Below, piece by piece: positions 41,386-50,798 of a DNA stretch of 64,000 bases (position 1 is the first letter of the stretch; every line of letters begins with the position of its first letter). The stretch spans positions 2,108,001 through 2,172,000 of the forward strand of contig NZ_LT629785.1 in the NCBI RefSeq assembly GCF_900105995.1, read 5' to 3'. Below the pieces are notes generated by a model that saw only the letters and a list, made by a program, of their open reading frames with translations, searched no databases and had not been told where the DNA came from. Source of the stretch: Pseudomonas pohangensis (GTDB taxonomy: Bacteria; Pseudomonadota; Gammaproteobacteria; Pseudomonadales; Pseudomonadaceae). The position numbers were made by a program, and so were the translations under genes.

Positions 41386-41856
41386 CTAAGGCTCCTGCTG
41401 CAAGGTCTTCAGCCTGGCGGCAAGCCCGGCGGCGGTCTGCTCGCCCATCAATTGCTCGCGCAATCTGCCTTGCGGGTCGATGATGAAGGTCACCGGCAGC
41501 CCGCCGCTGCGCGGCAACTGCAGGCGCGCAGCAGGATCCTCCGTCAGCACCGTAAAAGTGAAGTCGAACTCGCGGATAGCCTTCTGCAAGTCCTCGCCCT
41601 GCAGGCCGTCATAGTTGACTGCAAACACGCTGACCCCCTGATTTTTCAGCTGTTCGGCCAGCAGATTGAGCTCCGGGATCTCTTTCCGACAAGGGGGACA
41701 CCAATCCGCCCAATAATTGACGATCAACCACTGGCCTTCGACGCGCGTAGCCGGTACCTTTTGTCCATGCTGATCAGTGCCGTAATCCGCGCTGCAACCA
41801 CTCAGCAGTATTAATGCCAGAGAAACCAAAATGACCGCAGGAAATTGCATGCGCAT
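41386..41856 (-). CDS. TlpA-like thioredoxin-fold lipoprotein
   Basis: A 156-residue lipoprotein (lipobox LLSGC) with a thioredoxin fold and active-site motif WCPPC at about residues 52-56, plus the cis-proline region GGLPVTFIIDPQG. It likely reduces disulfides in the periplasm, facing in from the membrane, as TlpA/ResA proteins do in cytochrome c maturation; the partner is unknown. Confidence 0.9.
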   Translation of the reverse strand: MRMQFPAVILVSLALILLSGCSADYGTDQHGQKVPATRVEGQWLIVNYWADWCPPCRKEIPELNLLAEQLKNQGVSVFAVNYDGLQGEDLQKAIREFDFTFTVLTEDPAARLQLPRSGGLPVTFIIDPQGRLREQLMGEQTAAGLAARLKTLQQEP

Positions 41857-41886
41857 GTCTGTAATCCTTGATAGTGCAGCCTTTAT

Positions 41887-43299
41887 ATGAGCCTTGATGC
41901 GCTGCGCCTTGAGGTACCCGACCTGATCGAGGATCGGCCTGAAAGCATTCTGGCAGAGCTTGCAGAAAGACTGGCCGAAGCTCGCAAGGTTTCTGCCGAA
42001 ACCGGTCTGCGTGACATTCTGGCGCTGCTGTTCCGTCTTAACCGCTGCAACCTGACCTTACTGGAAAGACAACGCACGCTGCAAAGCTTCAGTGTTGAAT
42101 ATCAGTTCTATTCCAAAGCATTCCAGAGCAACAAAACACCCACAGCGCTGTTTATCCGTCTGAACCATGAAATGGCCACCGGCTTCAAACGCCTGCTATT
42201 GCAGATTCTTCAGGGCCGCAACCCTTCCCGCCCGCACCTGGCCTGGTGCCTGTATATGGCCGTGCATTTTCTGGCACACAGCATGTTGCGGCATTACCAG
42301 ATTTATCAGGAGCCGCCGCCCAGCATGTGGCGCGACAGTCACCTGCTGTACTGGATCGGCGAGCACCAGAACTGCCTTGACGAGCTGATTGCGGCAGCCT
42401 TCATCCCCACGCCGGCGAATACCCTGCGCGGCCTTTACCAGCAAATGCTGTTGCTGGCGTTGAGCAACCCGTTTCATCTGGCCGATGGTGAAGCCTTCGA
42501 GCTGTTTGGCGCACTGGCTCCGATTGCCGCCCTGGGGCGTCTGTTACCCTGGGATAGTGAGGATGAAAGCGATGGGCCAGTGGTTGATCTTGGCGAATCC
42601 GAACCCTGCCTGAGCCCCAACCAGAAGGTCACCAGCTCCGCCGAGCATTTGCGCCGCTTCGAGCTCGGCGCACTGCTGGTAGCCCTGCATGAACCGGCAC
42701 CCTTGCAGAGCAAAGCGCAGCACGCTTTGCTCGAGAATGTCAGGCCGCACTGGCTGGGGCGTATGCAGCGTCAGCACGAACGCTCCGAAACCAATGGCAG
42801 TTGCAACCTGATCATCGGCCTCGGCGATGTGCACAAACACCTGATGGGCAACCCGGTCGAGCAGTCCAGCGTCCAGATGCTCGACTCCAGCGCTGGCGGC
42901 ACCTGTGTGCTGTGTAACGGTGATCAGGGCAGCGAGCTGCTGGTTGGCCAGCTGCTGCTCCTGCTGGGCGGCAACGGCACCTCGACACTGGCCATGGTGC
43001 GCTGGCGCCACCTCAACAGTGAGGGGCTGCATCTGGGACTGCGTTACCTGAAGGGTTTGCCGCGACCGATCTGGCTGCGGCGTGCACCCGGCACCCAGGC
43101 GCGCCCTGCTGTGCTGCAAAGCACCCCTGAAGCAGGTAATACCTGGCAGCATGGTCTGTGGCTGCCAGTGGACCAGTTCGGCGAGGGTGAAAGCCTCTGG
43201 TTGCAGCTGATAAGTGTCAACAGCCAGACCGTCATCAAGTTACCGGCCGCCAGTCTGACCACACCCTGTGTGAGCCGACATCCACTGACACTGGCCTGA
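41887..43299 (+). CDS. Conserved hypothetical protein, 470 residues
   Basis: A soluble protein with no signal peptide or membrane helix. The first about 230 residues are helical (AEARKVSAETGLRDILALLF, HLAWCLYMAVHFLAHSMLRHYQIY). An acidic linker with DSEDESDG follows. The C-terminal about 200 residues look beta-rich and contain CNLIIGLGDVHKHLMG, CVLCNGDQGSELLVGQLLLL and WLRRAPGTQARPAVL, reminiscent of PilZ-type modules, though the PilZ RxxxR motif is not evident. Divergent from the thioredoxin-like gene. I do not know its function. Confidence 0.75.
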   Translation: MSLDALRLEVPDLIEDRPESILAELAERLAEARKVSAETGLRDILALLFRLNRCNLTLLERQRTLQSFSVEYQFYSKAFQSNKTPTALFIRLNHEMATGFKRLLLQILQGRNPSRPHLAWCLYMAVHFLAHSMLRHYQIYQEPPPSMWRDSHLLYWIGEHQNCLDELIAAAFIPTPANTLRGLYQQMLLLALSNPFHLADGEAFELFGALAPIAALGRLLPWDSEDESDGPVVDLGESEPCLSPNQKVTSSAEHLRRFELGALLVALHEPAPLQSKAQHALLENVRPHWLGRMQRQHERSETNGSCNLIIGLGDVHKHLMGNPVEQSSVQMLDSSAGGTCVLCNGDQGSELLVGQLLLLLGGNGTSTLAMVRWRHLNSEGLHLGLRYLKGLPRPIWLRRAPGTQARPAVLQSTPEAGNTWQHGLWLPVDQFGEGESLWLQLISVNSQTVIKLPAASLTTPCVSRHPLTLA

Positions 43300-43313
43300 G
43301 CCATAAACCCAGC

Positions 43314-44546
43314 TCAGCCTTGTGACTCCGGTGTCGCTTCCAGCCATTGCGCAAGACTGCCGGCAAACAGCGCAGCCTGATCCTCGCGCTGCTGCGCCAG
43401 CGCCGAGCGCACGGCCGGATACCAGGGTTCATCCAGCTCTGCAGGCATGCTCTGCGGCGCGGGCAATGGCCAAGGGCAACGCTGCAACAGGGTAGCCAGG
43501 CTGTAATGGTTAAGGTCACGACTGATCACCCACTGGTCGGAGCCGGAACGACAGACCAGTTTTTCCTCCTCCAGAAACTCCAGCAGATCCAGCCATTCCT
43601 CATTCGCCAGCGGCCAGCCGGACTTTGTCAGTCCCGCAAGGCTCAGCCCGGCTCCGGATTGCTGCTTGTCATGCAATACCCGCAAAACCCCCAGCAGGCT
43701 CAGCAGTCTGGGCAATTTGCGTTGCTGTGCGGGGCTGGAGTACGACAGGCTGCACACCAGCTCCGCACCGAACAGTATGATCAGCCAGCACAGATAGACC
43801 CACAGCAGGAACAGCGGCACGGCGGCAAAGGCACCGTAGATGAGCTCATAGCTGGGGAACAGGCCGACATACACGCGAAACAACTGCTTGGCCGCCTCGA
43901 ACAGGCCTGCGGCGAACAGCCCCCCCACCAGCGCATGTTTCACCGGTACCCGTGTGTTGGGCACCGTGGCATAGATGAGCGTAAAGGCAGCGATACTGCA
44001 GATCAGCGGCAGCATGCCGAGCAAGGTAGCGGCACCCGGCAACGGGTGAGGTCCGGAAAGCAGCGTCAGGGAGGCAATGTAGGTGCTGATGACAAAGCCG
44101 ACGCCGAGTAATAACGGCCCGAGACTGAGGATCGCCCAGTACAGCAGAAAACTCGAGACACCCCGCCGCGGCTGCCGGATGTGCCAGATGACGTTGAAGG
44201 CCGCCTCGATGTTGAGCAGCATCAGGTAGGCGGTGACGGCCAGCGCCAGGATCCCGACCCAGGTCAACTGCCGCGCCTGCAGACTGAAGCCCTGCAGGTA
44301 CTCCTGCACCGTGGCCCCTGTGGAAGGCACGAAATTGCTGAAGATGAAGGTCTGGATCTGCCCGCCCATGCCGTGAAAGAACGGAATCGCCGAGAGTATC
44401 GAAAAGGTTACCGTCATCAGCGGCACCACGGCGAACAGCGTGGTGTAGGTCAAGGCTGCAGCGCTGCTGGCACCGCGATGGGCCAGAAACCGCCCGACCA
44501 GCGCGCTCCAGAAGCGCAGATGCTGTTTCACCCGATGCACCATCAA
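43314..44546 (-). CDS. YihY/BrkB family inner-membrane protein
   Basis: A 410-residue membrane protein with the N-terminal YihY domain: about six transmembrane helices in residues 35-260 and motifs SAAALTYTTLFAVVPLMTV and IYATVPNTRVPVKHALVGG. A cytoplasmic C-terminal region of about 140 residues has a winged-helix-like segment. The family was once called ribonuclease BN but that activity belongs to another protein; its function is unknown. It is convergent with the upstream hypothetical gene. Confidence 0.9.
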   Translation of the reverse strand: MMVHRVKQHLRFWSALVGRFLAHRGASSAAALTYTTLFAVVPLMTVTFSILSAIPFFHGMGGQIQTFIFSNFVPSTGATVQEYLQGFSLQARQLTWVGILALAVTAYLMLLNIEAAFNVIWHIRQPRRGVSSFLLYWAILSLGPLLLGVGFVISTYIASLTLLSGPHPLPGAATLLGMLPLICSIAAFTLIYATVPNTRVPVKHALVGGLFAAGLFEAAKQLFRVYVGLFPSYELIYGAFAAVPLFLLWVYLCWLIILFGAELVCSLSYSSPAQQRKLPRLLSLLGVLRVLHDKQQSGAGLSLAGLTKSGWPLANEEWLDLLEFLEEEKLVCRSGSDQWVISRDLNHYSLATLLQRCPWPLPAPQSMPAELDEPWYPAVRSALAQQREDQAALFAGSLAQWLEATPESQG

Positions 44547-44654
44547 AACTCCTTGTCGAAAAGCACATTCAACGACGATTTGCCTGCGTTAGCACGATCA
44601 AGCAGCAGCGCTGCGGTTAGAATAGCCGCCTGAATGCATAACCTGTGACCTGCC

Positions 44655-45008
44655 ATGACCGAGCTTACCTTCTATCACAATCCGCGCTGTTCCAAATCCC
44701 GCAATGCCCTGCAGCTCCTCGAAGCGCGCGGCGTGCATCCCGATGTTGTTCTCTATCTGGACACACCACCCACGGCCAGTGAACTGTCCGCATTGCTGGT
44801 GAAACTGGGCATCAGTGCGCGACAACTGCTGCGCACGGGCGAGGAAGCATACAAAAACCTGCAACTGGCCGATGCCGGCCTCAGTGAGCAGACCCTGATA
44901 GAGGCTATGCTCAGCCACCCGAAACTGATCGAGCGGCCGATACTGGTGGTCGGCGACCGCGCCGTTATCGGTCGCCCGCCGGAAAAAGTGCTGGAGCTAC
45001 TGCCATGA
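44655..45008 (+). CDS. arsC: ArsC-family arsenate reductase-like protein
   Basis: A 117-residue thioredoxin-fold protein of the ArsC/YffB branch. The catalytic cysteine is in YHNPRCSKSRNAL (residue 12) and RPILVVGDRAVIGRPPEKVLELL is the C-terminal signature. It may reduce arsenate with glutathione and glutaredoxin. No arsenic operon surrounds it, so another redox role is possible. It overlaps the downstream wrbA by 4 bp. Confidence 0.9.
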   Translation: MTELTFYHNPRCSKSRNALQLLEARGVHPDVVLYLDTPPTASELSALLVKLGISARQLLRTGEEAYKNLQLADAGLSEQTLIEAMLSHPKLIERPILVVGDRAVIGRPPEKVLELLP

Positions 45009-45610
45009 GCACGCCGTTCATTCTGGTGCTGTATTACAGCCGCCACGGCGCAACCGCTGAAATGGCCCGGCAGATTGCCCGCGGCGTGGAACTGGGCGGG
45101 CTGGAGGCGCGACTGCGCACCGTCCCGGCGGTTTCCAGCGAATGCGAGCAGGTCGCTGCGGAGATTCCGCAGGAAGGCGCCCTGTATGCCACCCAGGAGG
45201 ATCTGAAAAACTGTGCCGGTCTGGCTCTGGGCAGCCCGACCCGTTTCGGCAATATGGCTGCACCGCTGAAATACTTTCTCGACGGCACCAGCAGCCTGTG
45301 GCTGAGCGGAGCTCTGGTCGGCAAGCCCGCCGGTGTGTTCACCTCCACCGCCAGCCTGCATGGCGGCCAGGAAAGCACCCTGTTATCCATGTTGCTGCCC
45401 CTGCTGCACCACGGCATGCTGGTTGCCGGCCTGCCCTATAGCGAATCAGCCCTGCTGGAAACCCGCGGTGGCGGCACACCGTACGGCGCCAGCCATCACG
45501 CCGGCGCCGATGGCAAACGTGCGCTGGATACCCATGAGGCCCACCTGTGCCGGGCGCTGGGTCAACGCCTGGCCAAACTGGCCCTCGCGCTGGAGAAAGC
45601 CCGTGTCTAA
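45005..45610 (+). CDS. wrbA: NAD(P)H:quinone oxidoreductase, WrbA type
   Basis: A 201-residue flavodoxin-like quinone reductase. The FMN phosphate loop is YYSRHGATAEMAR (residues 10-22), with LGSPTRFGNMAAPLKYFLDG and GGQESTLLSMLLPLLHHGM further on. It reduces quinones by two electrons and protects from redox stress. It is coupled to the upstream arsC-like gene and overlaps the start of the DUF2069 gene by 8 bp. Confidence 0.94.
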   Translation: MSTPFILVLYYSRHGATAEMARQIARGVELGGLEARLRTVPAVSSECEQVAAEIPQEGALYATQEDLKNCAGLALGSPTRFGNMAAPLKYFLDGTSSLWLSGALVGKPAGVFTSTASLHGGQESTLLSMLLPLLHHGMLVAGLPYSESALLETRGGGTPYGASHHAGADGKRALDTHEAHLCRALGQRLAKLALALEKARV

Positions 45611-46010
45611 ATCCGCCAAGCCCTTGCCTGCCATTGAGTGGCTGGAGCCACGGGTGAAACTCACCCACGCAATCAGTCTCGCCTGCTTTGCCAGCCTGGC
45701 GGTTGTACTGCTGGCATGGAACCTGTTGCTGGCCGATCTGCATGGCGCACGCACCTGGGTGGTGCTGGCAATCGAGCTGCTGCCCCTCGCCCTGCTTGCA
45801 CCCGGCATGCTGGCAGGCAACGCGCGCACCCATGCCTGGTGCTGTTTTGTCGTCAATCTGTACTTCATTCAGGGCGTACTGGCAGCTTTCGACCCCAACC
45901 GCATGGCCTATGGCTGGCTGCAATCGATCCTCAGTTTCGTGCTGTTCTGTGCCGCGCTGATGTACACCCGCTATCGCTTCCAGTACGAGCGCAAGCTGGC
46001 CGGCGAGTGA
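45603..46010 (+). CDS. DUF2069 inner-membrane protein
   Basis: A 135-residue protein starting at GTG 45603, overlapping the wrbA end by 8 bp. Four hydrophobic helices are visible (about residues 20-40, 48-66, 70-88, 98-115), with FDPNRMAYGWLQ in between, as in DUF2069 proteins. Function unknown. Last gene of arsC-wrbA-DUF2069; convergent with hda. Confidence 0.85.
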   Translation: MSKSAKPLPAIEWLEPRVKLTHAISLACFASLAVVLLAWNLLLADLHGARTWVVLAIELLPLALLAPGMLAGNARTHAWCCFVVNLYFIQGVLAAFDPNRMAYGWLQSILSFVLFCAALMYTRYRFQYERKLAGE

Positions 46011-46025
46011 GAAACCACGAGGTAA

Positions 46026-46730
46026 TTACCAGCCCAGGGTTTCCTTGAGAAACGGGATGGTCAGTTTGCGCTGAGCCTGTAGCGAGGCCTGATCCAGCTG
46101 TTCCAGCAGCTCGAACAGGCCGTTCATGCTGCGCGAACCGCGATTGAGAATGAAGGCTGCCACCTCGTCCGGCAGTTGCAGCCCGCGGCGCGAGGCACGC
46201 AACTGCAGGGCATGCAGTTTGTCATCCGCAGCCAGCTCGCGCAGCTGGAACACCAGCGCCTGGCTCAGGCGTGACTGCAAATCCGCCAGCTGCAATTGCA
46301 GTTCCCGAGGCGCTGCGCTGGCACTGAGCAACAAGCGCTGACCGGCATCGCGCAAGCGGTTGAACAGATGGAACAGCGCTTCTTCCCAGTCAGCCCGCCC
46401 TGCTACAGCATCAAGATCATCCAGACAGACCAGCGCACAATGCTCCAGTCCTTCGAGCAGGGCCGGCCCATGCTCGACCAAGCCGGCCAGAGGCAGATAA
46501 ACCGCCTGCTGGTCTAGCTGTTCCAGTTGCAGGCAGGCCGCCTGCAGCAAATGACTGCGGCCAACACCGGCACCACCCCACAGGTAGATCAGGCTTTCGG
46601 TCCAGCCGGCATCCGCCTGGCACAGCCGTTCGACATAACCCAACGCAACCGCATTGCTGCCCGGATAGAAATTCTTGAAAGTGGCGTCATCGCGCAGACG
46701 CACACCAAGGGGTAACTGGATCGGTTTCAT
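46026..46730 (-). CDS. hda: DnaA regulatory inactivator Hda
   Basis: A 234-residue AAA+ protein homologous to the DnaA ATPase domain. N-terminus MKPIQLPLGVRLRDDATFKNFYPG contains the clamp-binding QLPLGV motif; Walker A is WGGAGVGRSHLLQA (lysine replaced by arginine) and the Walker B region is VCLDDLDAV. With the sliding clamp it stimulates ATP hydrolysis by DnaA and prevents re-initiation. It overlaps the preceding AI-2E-family gene by 4 bp. Confidence 0.93.
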   Translation of the reverse strand: MKPIQLPLGVRLRDDATFKNFYPGSNAVALGYVERLCQADAGWTESLIYLWGGAGVGRSHLLQAACLQLEQLDQQAVYLPLAGLVEHGPALLEGLEHCALVCLDDLDAVAGRADWEEALFHLFNRLRDAGQRLLLSASAAPRELQLQLADLQSRLSQALVFQLRELAADDKLHALQLRASRRGLQLPDEVAAFILNRGSRSMNGLFELLEQLDQASLQAQRKLTIPFLKETLGW

Positions 46731-47821
46731 TCAGGCTCGCGGGTGTCTTCAGGTACTTCTGCCGGTACCTGATACAAATCGGAAAGTTTATATAAATCAT
46801 TGGCATGCCTGAGCATGACCATTATCACTGCGGCCGCCGGCAGGGCCAGCAGAATACCGACGAAATCGAACAGCTGGCCACCGGCCAGAATGGCAAAAAT
46901 CACTGCCACCGGATGCAGGCCGATGCGATCACCGACCAGCAGCGGCGTCAGCAGCATGCCTTCAGTCAGCTGCCCGACGGCAAATACCAGCGCCACGCCG
47001 AGCAGCGGATAGAGTTCCATGCCGCCATGCTGAAACAGCGAGGCAATGACGGCTGCCGCGCTGCCGATGACGAAACCCATGTACGGCACTATGCTGGCCA
47101 GCCCGGCGAGCAGGCCGACCAGCAAGCCCAGATCCAGACCGATGATGCTCAAGCCGACCGCATAGATCAGGCCAAGCCCCAGCATCACCAGCAACTGGCC
47201 ACGGATAAAAGCCCCCAGCACGTCATGACATTCACCCGCCAGGCGTACCAGCACCGGCTCGATGCGCCGCGGCAACAGCGTCCGCAAGCGGATCATCAGC
47301 TGGTCCCAGTCACGCAGCAGGTAGAAGCCCACCACCGGCACCAGCACCACATCGGTCAACCAGCCCAGCAGCGCGCGACCGGAGGCCGTGGCCTTGCCCA
47401 GAACCATGCCGAGAATATCGCCGGTCTGGCCGACATGTCCGGACAGCGCCTGTTTGACATGATCCAGCCGCCAGAAGCCGTCCGGCAGCCCGAGCTGCAC
47501 CTGTATCCAGGGCAAGGCGTGCTGCTGCAGCCAGTCGAGCAGTTGCGGCGCCACTTCATACAGGCGCACCAGCTGGCGGCCCAGCAAGGGCACCAGCACC
47601 ACAAACAGGGCCAGCAGAATCAGGCTGAACGCCGCAAACACCAGCACCACCGCCATCGTGCGGGACAGCTTGAAGCGCTGCAGACGGTCAACCAGTGGAT
47701 CGCCCATGTAAGCCAGCAACATGGCTACCAGAAAGGGCGCGAGAATCGGTGTCAGCAGGTACAGCAGCCAGACCAGCAGCGCCACACCCGGCAACCAGAG
47801 CCAGCGAAAGTTTGCGGTCAT
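46727..47821 (-). CDS. AI-2E/PerM family transporter
   Basis: A 364-residue integral membrane protein with about seven to eight transmembrane helices (for example residues 10-42, 62-85, 150-170, 205-240, 265-290, 305-340). It carries the conserved segment GLLAGLASIVPYMGFVIGSAAAVI. PerM-type proteins are putative small-molecule or ion exporters; the substrate is unknown. It is between the CDP-alcohol phosphatidyltransferase and hda genes with 4-bp overlaps on both sides. Confidence 0.9.
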   Translation of the reverse strand: MTANFRWLWLPGVALLVWLLYLLTPILAPFLVAMLLAYMGDPLVDRLQRFKLSRTMAVVLVFAAFSLILLALFVVLVPLLGRQLVRLYEVAPQLLDWLQQHALPWIQVQLGLPDGFWRLDHVKQALSGHVGQTGDILGMVLGKATASGRALLGWLTDVVLVPVVGFYLLRDWDQLMIRLRTLLPRRIEPVLVRLAGECHDVLGAFIRGQLLVMLGLGLIYAVGLSIIGLDLGLLVGLLAGLASIVPYMGFVIGSAAAVIASLFQHGGMELYPLLGVALVFAVGQLTEGMLLTPLLVGDRIGLHPVAVIFAILAGGQLFDFVGILLALPAAAVIMVMLRHANDLYKLSDLYQVPAEVPEDTREPE

Positions 47822-48381
47822 CTAACCGGCTCCCTGCGTGCAGAAATGAATTTTCCCAGCCAGACCCTGCAGTAATCCGCCCCGCTGGCCAGGGTTACCA
47901 GTAACACCAGCCACTCGAGCACCCCGTGCACCTCGACAAACGCCGGCTGGATACTCAGTTCAAGCAGCAAGGCGAGCACCAGCACGATCTGTAACAGGGT
48001 AGACAGCTTGCCCAGCAGGCTGGGGCGAACGCCGAACGGGCCGATCACTGTGCGATAGACAATAGCACCGACAACCAGCAACAGGTCCCGGCCGAGTACC
48101 ACCAGGGTTAGCCAGACCGGCAATTCGCCGACGATGCTCAGGCAGATGTAGCTGGTAACCAGCAATAATTTGTCGGCCAGCGGATCGACTAGCGAGCCGA
48201 AGCGGCTGACCCAGCCGTAGCGCCGTGCCAGAAAGCCGTCCAGCCCATCGGATGCGCCCGCCAGGGCAAACCAGATCAAGGCCTGGGCATGCTGCTGTTC
48301 CAGCAGCAACCAGGCAATGGGCACCGTCATGCCCAGACGCAGCAGGGTCAGCAGATTGGGCAATTGACGCAGTATCTGCAT
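47818..48381 (-). CDS. CDP-alcohol phosphatidyltransferase family protein
   Basis: A 187-residue membrane enzyme with the family signature D-G-x2-A-R spread as SDGLDGFLARRYGWVSRFGSLVDPLADKLL (residues about 44-73), including the catalytic DxxD aspartates. It resembles PgsA, which makes phosphatidylglycerol phosphate, but a cardiolipin-synthase or other specificity is possible. It is translationally coupled to the AI-2E-family gene and follows the DUF2066 gene by 22 bp. Confidence 0.9.
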   Translation of the reverse strand: MQILRQLPNLLTLLRLGMTVPIAWLLLEQQHAQALIWFALAGASDGLDGFLARRYGWVSRFGSLVDPLADKLLLVTSYICLSIVGELPVWLTLVVLGRDLLLVVGAIVYRTVIGPFGVRPSLLGKLSTLLQIVLVLALLLELSIQPAFVEVHGVLEWLVLLVTLASGADYCRVWLGKFISARREPVR

Positions 48382-48403
48382 AGACGGCCTCAGGGCCTGA
48401 GGC

Positions 48404-49468
48404 TTACCAGCTGAAGGTCAGCACATTGGCCGCAGGTGCAACAGCTGCCGGCGCCACGGCTTGCGCACCGGCCTGCTCCACCGCCGTAGTCAACGGGCTC
48501 AGCTGCGGTACCGGTTCGGCCGCTACTGCAGTCACTTCGCGCAACTGACCCAGCGCCAGCTGGGCACGCAGCTGCTCGGGACTGGCATTGACCTGATACG
48601 TCAGGCTGTTGCCCTCGGCCTTGTGCAAACGCGCATTAAACGGCTTGAGCAGGCGATCCAGCTCCGCCATGCGCGGCAGATCGACCCCTTGCACAACCAG
48701 CGTAATGCTCTGCGCAGCGCCCGGTGCAGCGATAAAGCGCGGTGCAAGCCGCTGGCTCACCGCCAGCATCACCGCATCAGCCAATGCAGCCTGATCAGCC
48801 GCTTCGAGCGTACCCTGTTCCCGACTGTCGCCCAGCCACAGGCGCCACTGAGCCTGCCACTGGTCACCGGCCGGTTGCGCGACCACCCCCAACAGGGCAT
48901 CGGCTGCATAGCGCTGCGAGGCTGGCAACAAAGCATCCGGCTGGGCGGCGCTCAGGCTCTCGCTGGTAGCCACCAACTGCTCCTGCAAGTCCGCCAGCGG
49001 CAGCCTGATCGGCAAGCCGCGGTTCTGTGCGGCAGCCTGCACCGGGGCAGCCTGCTCCTGACTGTCACCGACCAGTGTGCTGCTGCCGTCCTGCTCATTC
49101 AGCCACCAGACCAGCAGCAGTGGTCGATTGGCACCCCACAAGGCAAGACCGGCATCACGCAGGCGACTCTCGGTGGTCAGGGGATCAAAATTCACCACCA
49201 GCGTACTGCCCTCCACGCCATACTGACTGACCAACTGCTGGGGATCCTTGCGCAACTCGGCCAGCCCCGGCGCCTGCAACGCTGCGCTATCGCCGGTGAG
49301 CCTCACCACCAGGATATCCAGTGCCCGATTCAAACCTGCCACACGATCCTCCGGTTGCTGGCTGGAGACAGCTGTACGTACCTGATACAGGCCGCTGGTA
49401 GGTGCCGCCAAAGCTGGCAAACTGATGGCGGACAGGGCTAAAACAAACAGGCGGGTAATCAGGCGCAT
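48404..49468 (-). CDS. DUF2066 exported protein
   Basis: A 354-residue protein with signal peptide MRLITRLFVLALSAISLPALA and the DUF2066 domain (GLNRALDILVVRLTGDSAAL, LVSQYGVEGSTLVVNFDPL). The C-terminal half is alanine/glutamine rich. The role is unknown. It heads the operon DUF2066 - phosphatidyltransferase - AI-2E protein - hda and is divergent from purM. Confidence 0.86.
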   Translation of the reverse strand: MRLITRLFVLALSAISLPALAAPTSGLYQVRTAVSSQQPEDRVAGLNRALDILVVRLTGDSAALQAPGLAELRKDPQQLVSQYGVEGSTLVVNFDPLTTESRLRDAGLALWGANRPLLLVWWLNEQDGSSTLVGDSQEQAAPVQAAAQNRGLPIRLPLADLQEQLVATSESLSAAQPDALLPASQRYAADALLGVVAQPAGDQWQAQWRLWLGDSREQGTLEAADQAALADAVMLAVSQRLAPRFIAAPGAAQSITLVVQGVDLPRMAELDRLLKPFNARLHKAEGNSLTYQVNASPEQLRAQLALGQLREVTAVAAEPVPQLSPLTTAVEQAGAQAVAPAAVAPAANVLTFSW

Positions 49469-49739
49469 CGGATTCTCGGGGGGAATGGGGCGAAGGACAG
49501 GCGTATACCTTAAACAGGCGCCCTGCGCCCGGCAACCATTGTTGTAACCGGGGGATTTTGCCGGCCCGCGAAAAACCCCCGTGAAGCACAGCAATCACCC
49601 GTGACGAACAGCCTTCAGTGCTCCGCCTGCCATGCGCCGATGGTCGCCCACGCCCAAGCCTGCTAAAATCGCCGGCCTTCGCAGAATGGCCAATACGGCC
49701 CGGCTGCTTCCCCCTTTTTTACTTACAAGGCCTTGGCCC

Positions 49740-50798
49740 ATGAGCAAGCAACCCTCCATCAGCTACAAAGACGCCGGTGTGGACATCGACGCCGGCGAGG
49801 CACTGGTTGAACGTATCAAGAGCGTTGCCAGGCGCACCGCTCGCCCGGAAGTCATGGGCGGTCTGGGCGGCTTCGGTGCCCTGTGCGAAATCCCCGCCGG
49901 CTACCGGCAGCCGGTACTGGTCTCCGGCACCGATGGTGTCGGCACCAAGCTGCGTCTGGCGCTGAACCTGAACAAGCACGACAGCATCGGCCAGGATCTG
50001 GTCGCCATGTGCGTCAATGATCTGGTGGTCTGCGGCGCCGAGCCGTTGTTCTTCCTCGACTATTACGCTACCGGCAAGCTCAACGTCGATGTGGCTGCCA
50101 CCGTGGTTACCGGCATCGGTGCCGGCTGCGAACTGGCCGGCTGCTCGCTGGTCGGCGGCGAAACCGCAGAAATGCCCGGCATGTATGAAGGCGAAGACTA
50201 CGATCTGGCCGGTTTCTGCGTCGGTGTGGTGGAGAAAAGTGAAATCATCGATGGCTCGAAAGTGGCCAGCGGCGATGCACTGATTGCCCTGCCTTCCTCC
50301 GGCCCGCACTCCAACGGCTATTCGCTGATCCGCAAGATCATCGAAGTGGCCGGTGCCGATATCGAAAACGTGCAACTGGATGGCAAGCCGCTGGCAGACC
50401 TGCTGATGGCGCCCACCCGCATTTACGTCAAGGCGCTGCTCAAGCTGATCAAGGACACCGGCGCGGCCAAGGCCATGGCACACATCACCGGTGGCGGTCT
50501 GCTGGACAACATTCCGCGCGTGCTGCCCGAGGGCGCCCAGGCCATCGTCGACGTTGCCAGCTGGCAGCGCCCGGCGGTGTTCGACTGGCTGCAGCAACAG
50601 GGCAATGTCGACGAGCATGAAATGCACCGGGTACTCAATTGCGGTGTCGGCATGGTCATTTGCGTGGCCAGGGAGCAACTGGATGTCGCTCTGGACAACC
50701 TGCGCGCCTCGGGTGAGCAACCCTGGGTGATCGGCCATATCGCCGACGCCGCAGCCGGCGCAGCGCAAGTCCAGCTGAACAACCTGAAAGCGCACTGA
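49740..50798 (+). CDS. purM: Phosphoribosylformylglycinamidine cyclo-ligase
   Basis: A 352-residue AIR synthase converting FGAM to AIR with ATP. Signatures are MSKQPSISYKDAGVDIDAG at the start, GFGALCEIP, SGTDGVGTKLRLA and GGETAEMPGMY. The ATG at 49740 is preceded by ACAAGGCCTTGGCCC; upstream in-frame codons lack support. Its stop overlaps the purN start by one base (TGATG). Confidence 0.97.
   Translation: MSKQPSISYKDAGVDIDAGEALVERIKSVARRTARPEVMGGLGGFGALCEIPAGYRQPVLVSGTDGVGTKLRLALNLNKHDSIGQDLVAMCVNDLVVCGAEPLFFLDYYATGKLNVDVAATVVTGIGAGCELAGCSLVGGETAEMPGMYEGEDYDLAGFCVGVVEKSEIIDGSKVASGDALIALPSSGPHSNGYSLIRKIIEVAGADIENVQLDGKPLADLLMAPTRIYVKALLKLIKDTGAAKAMAHITGGGLLDNIPRVLPEGAQAIVDVASWQRPAVFDWLQQQGNVDEHEMHRVLNCGVGMVICVAREQLDVALDNLRASGEQPWVIGHIADAAAGAAQVQLNNLKAH

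Noticed and set aside
45005..46010. Apparent long open frame running through wrbA into the DUF2069 gene
   Set aside because: The codons before 45603 are out of frame with wrbA and lack coding character; the DUF2069 protein starts at the GTG.
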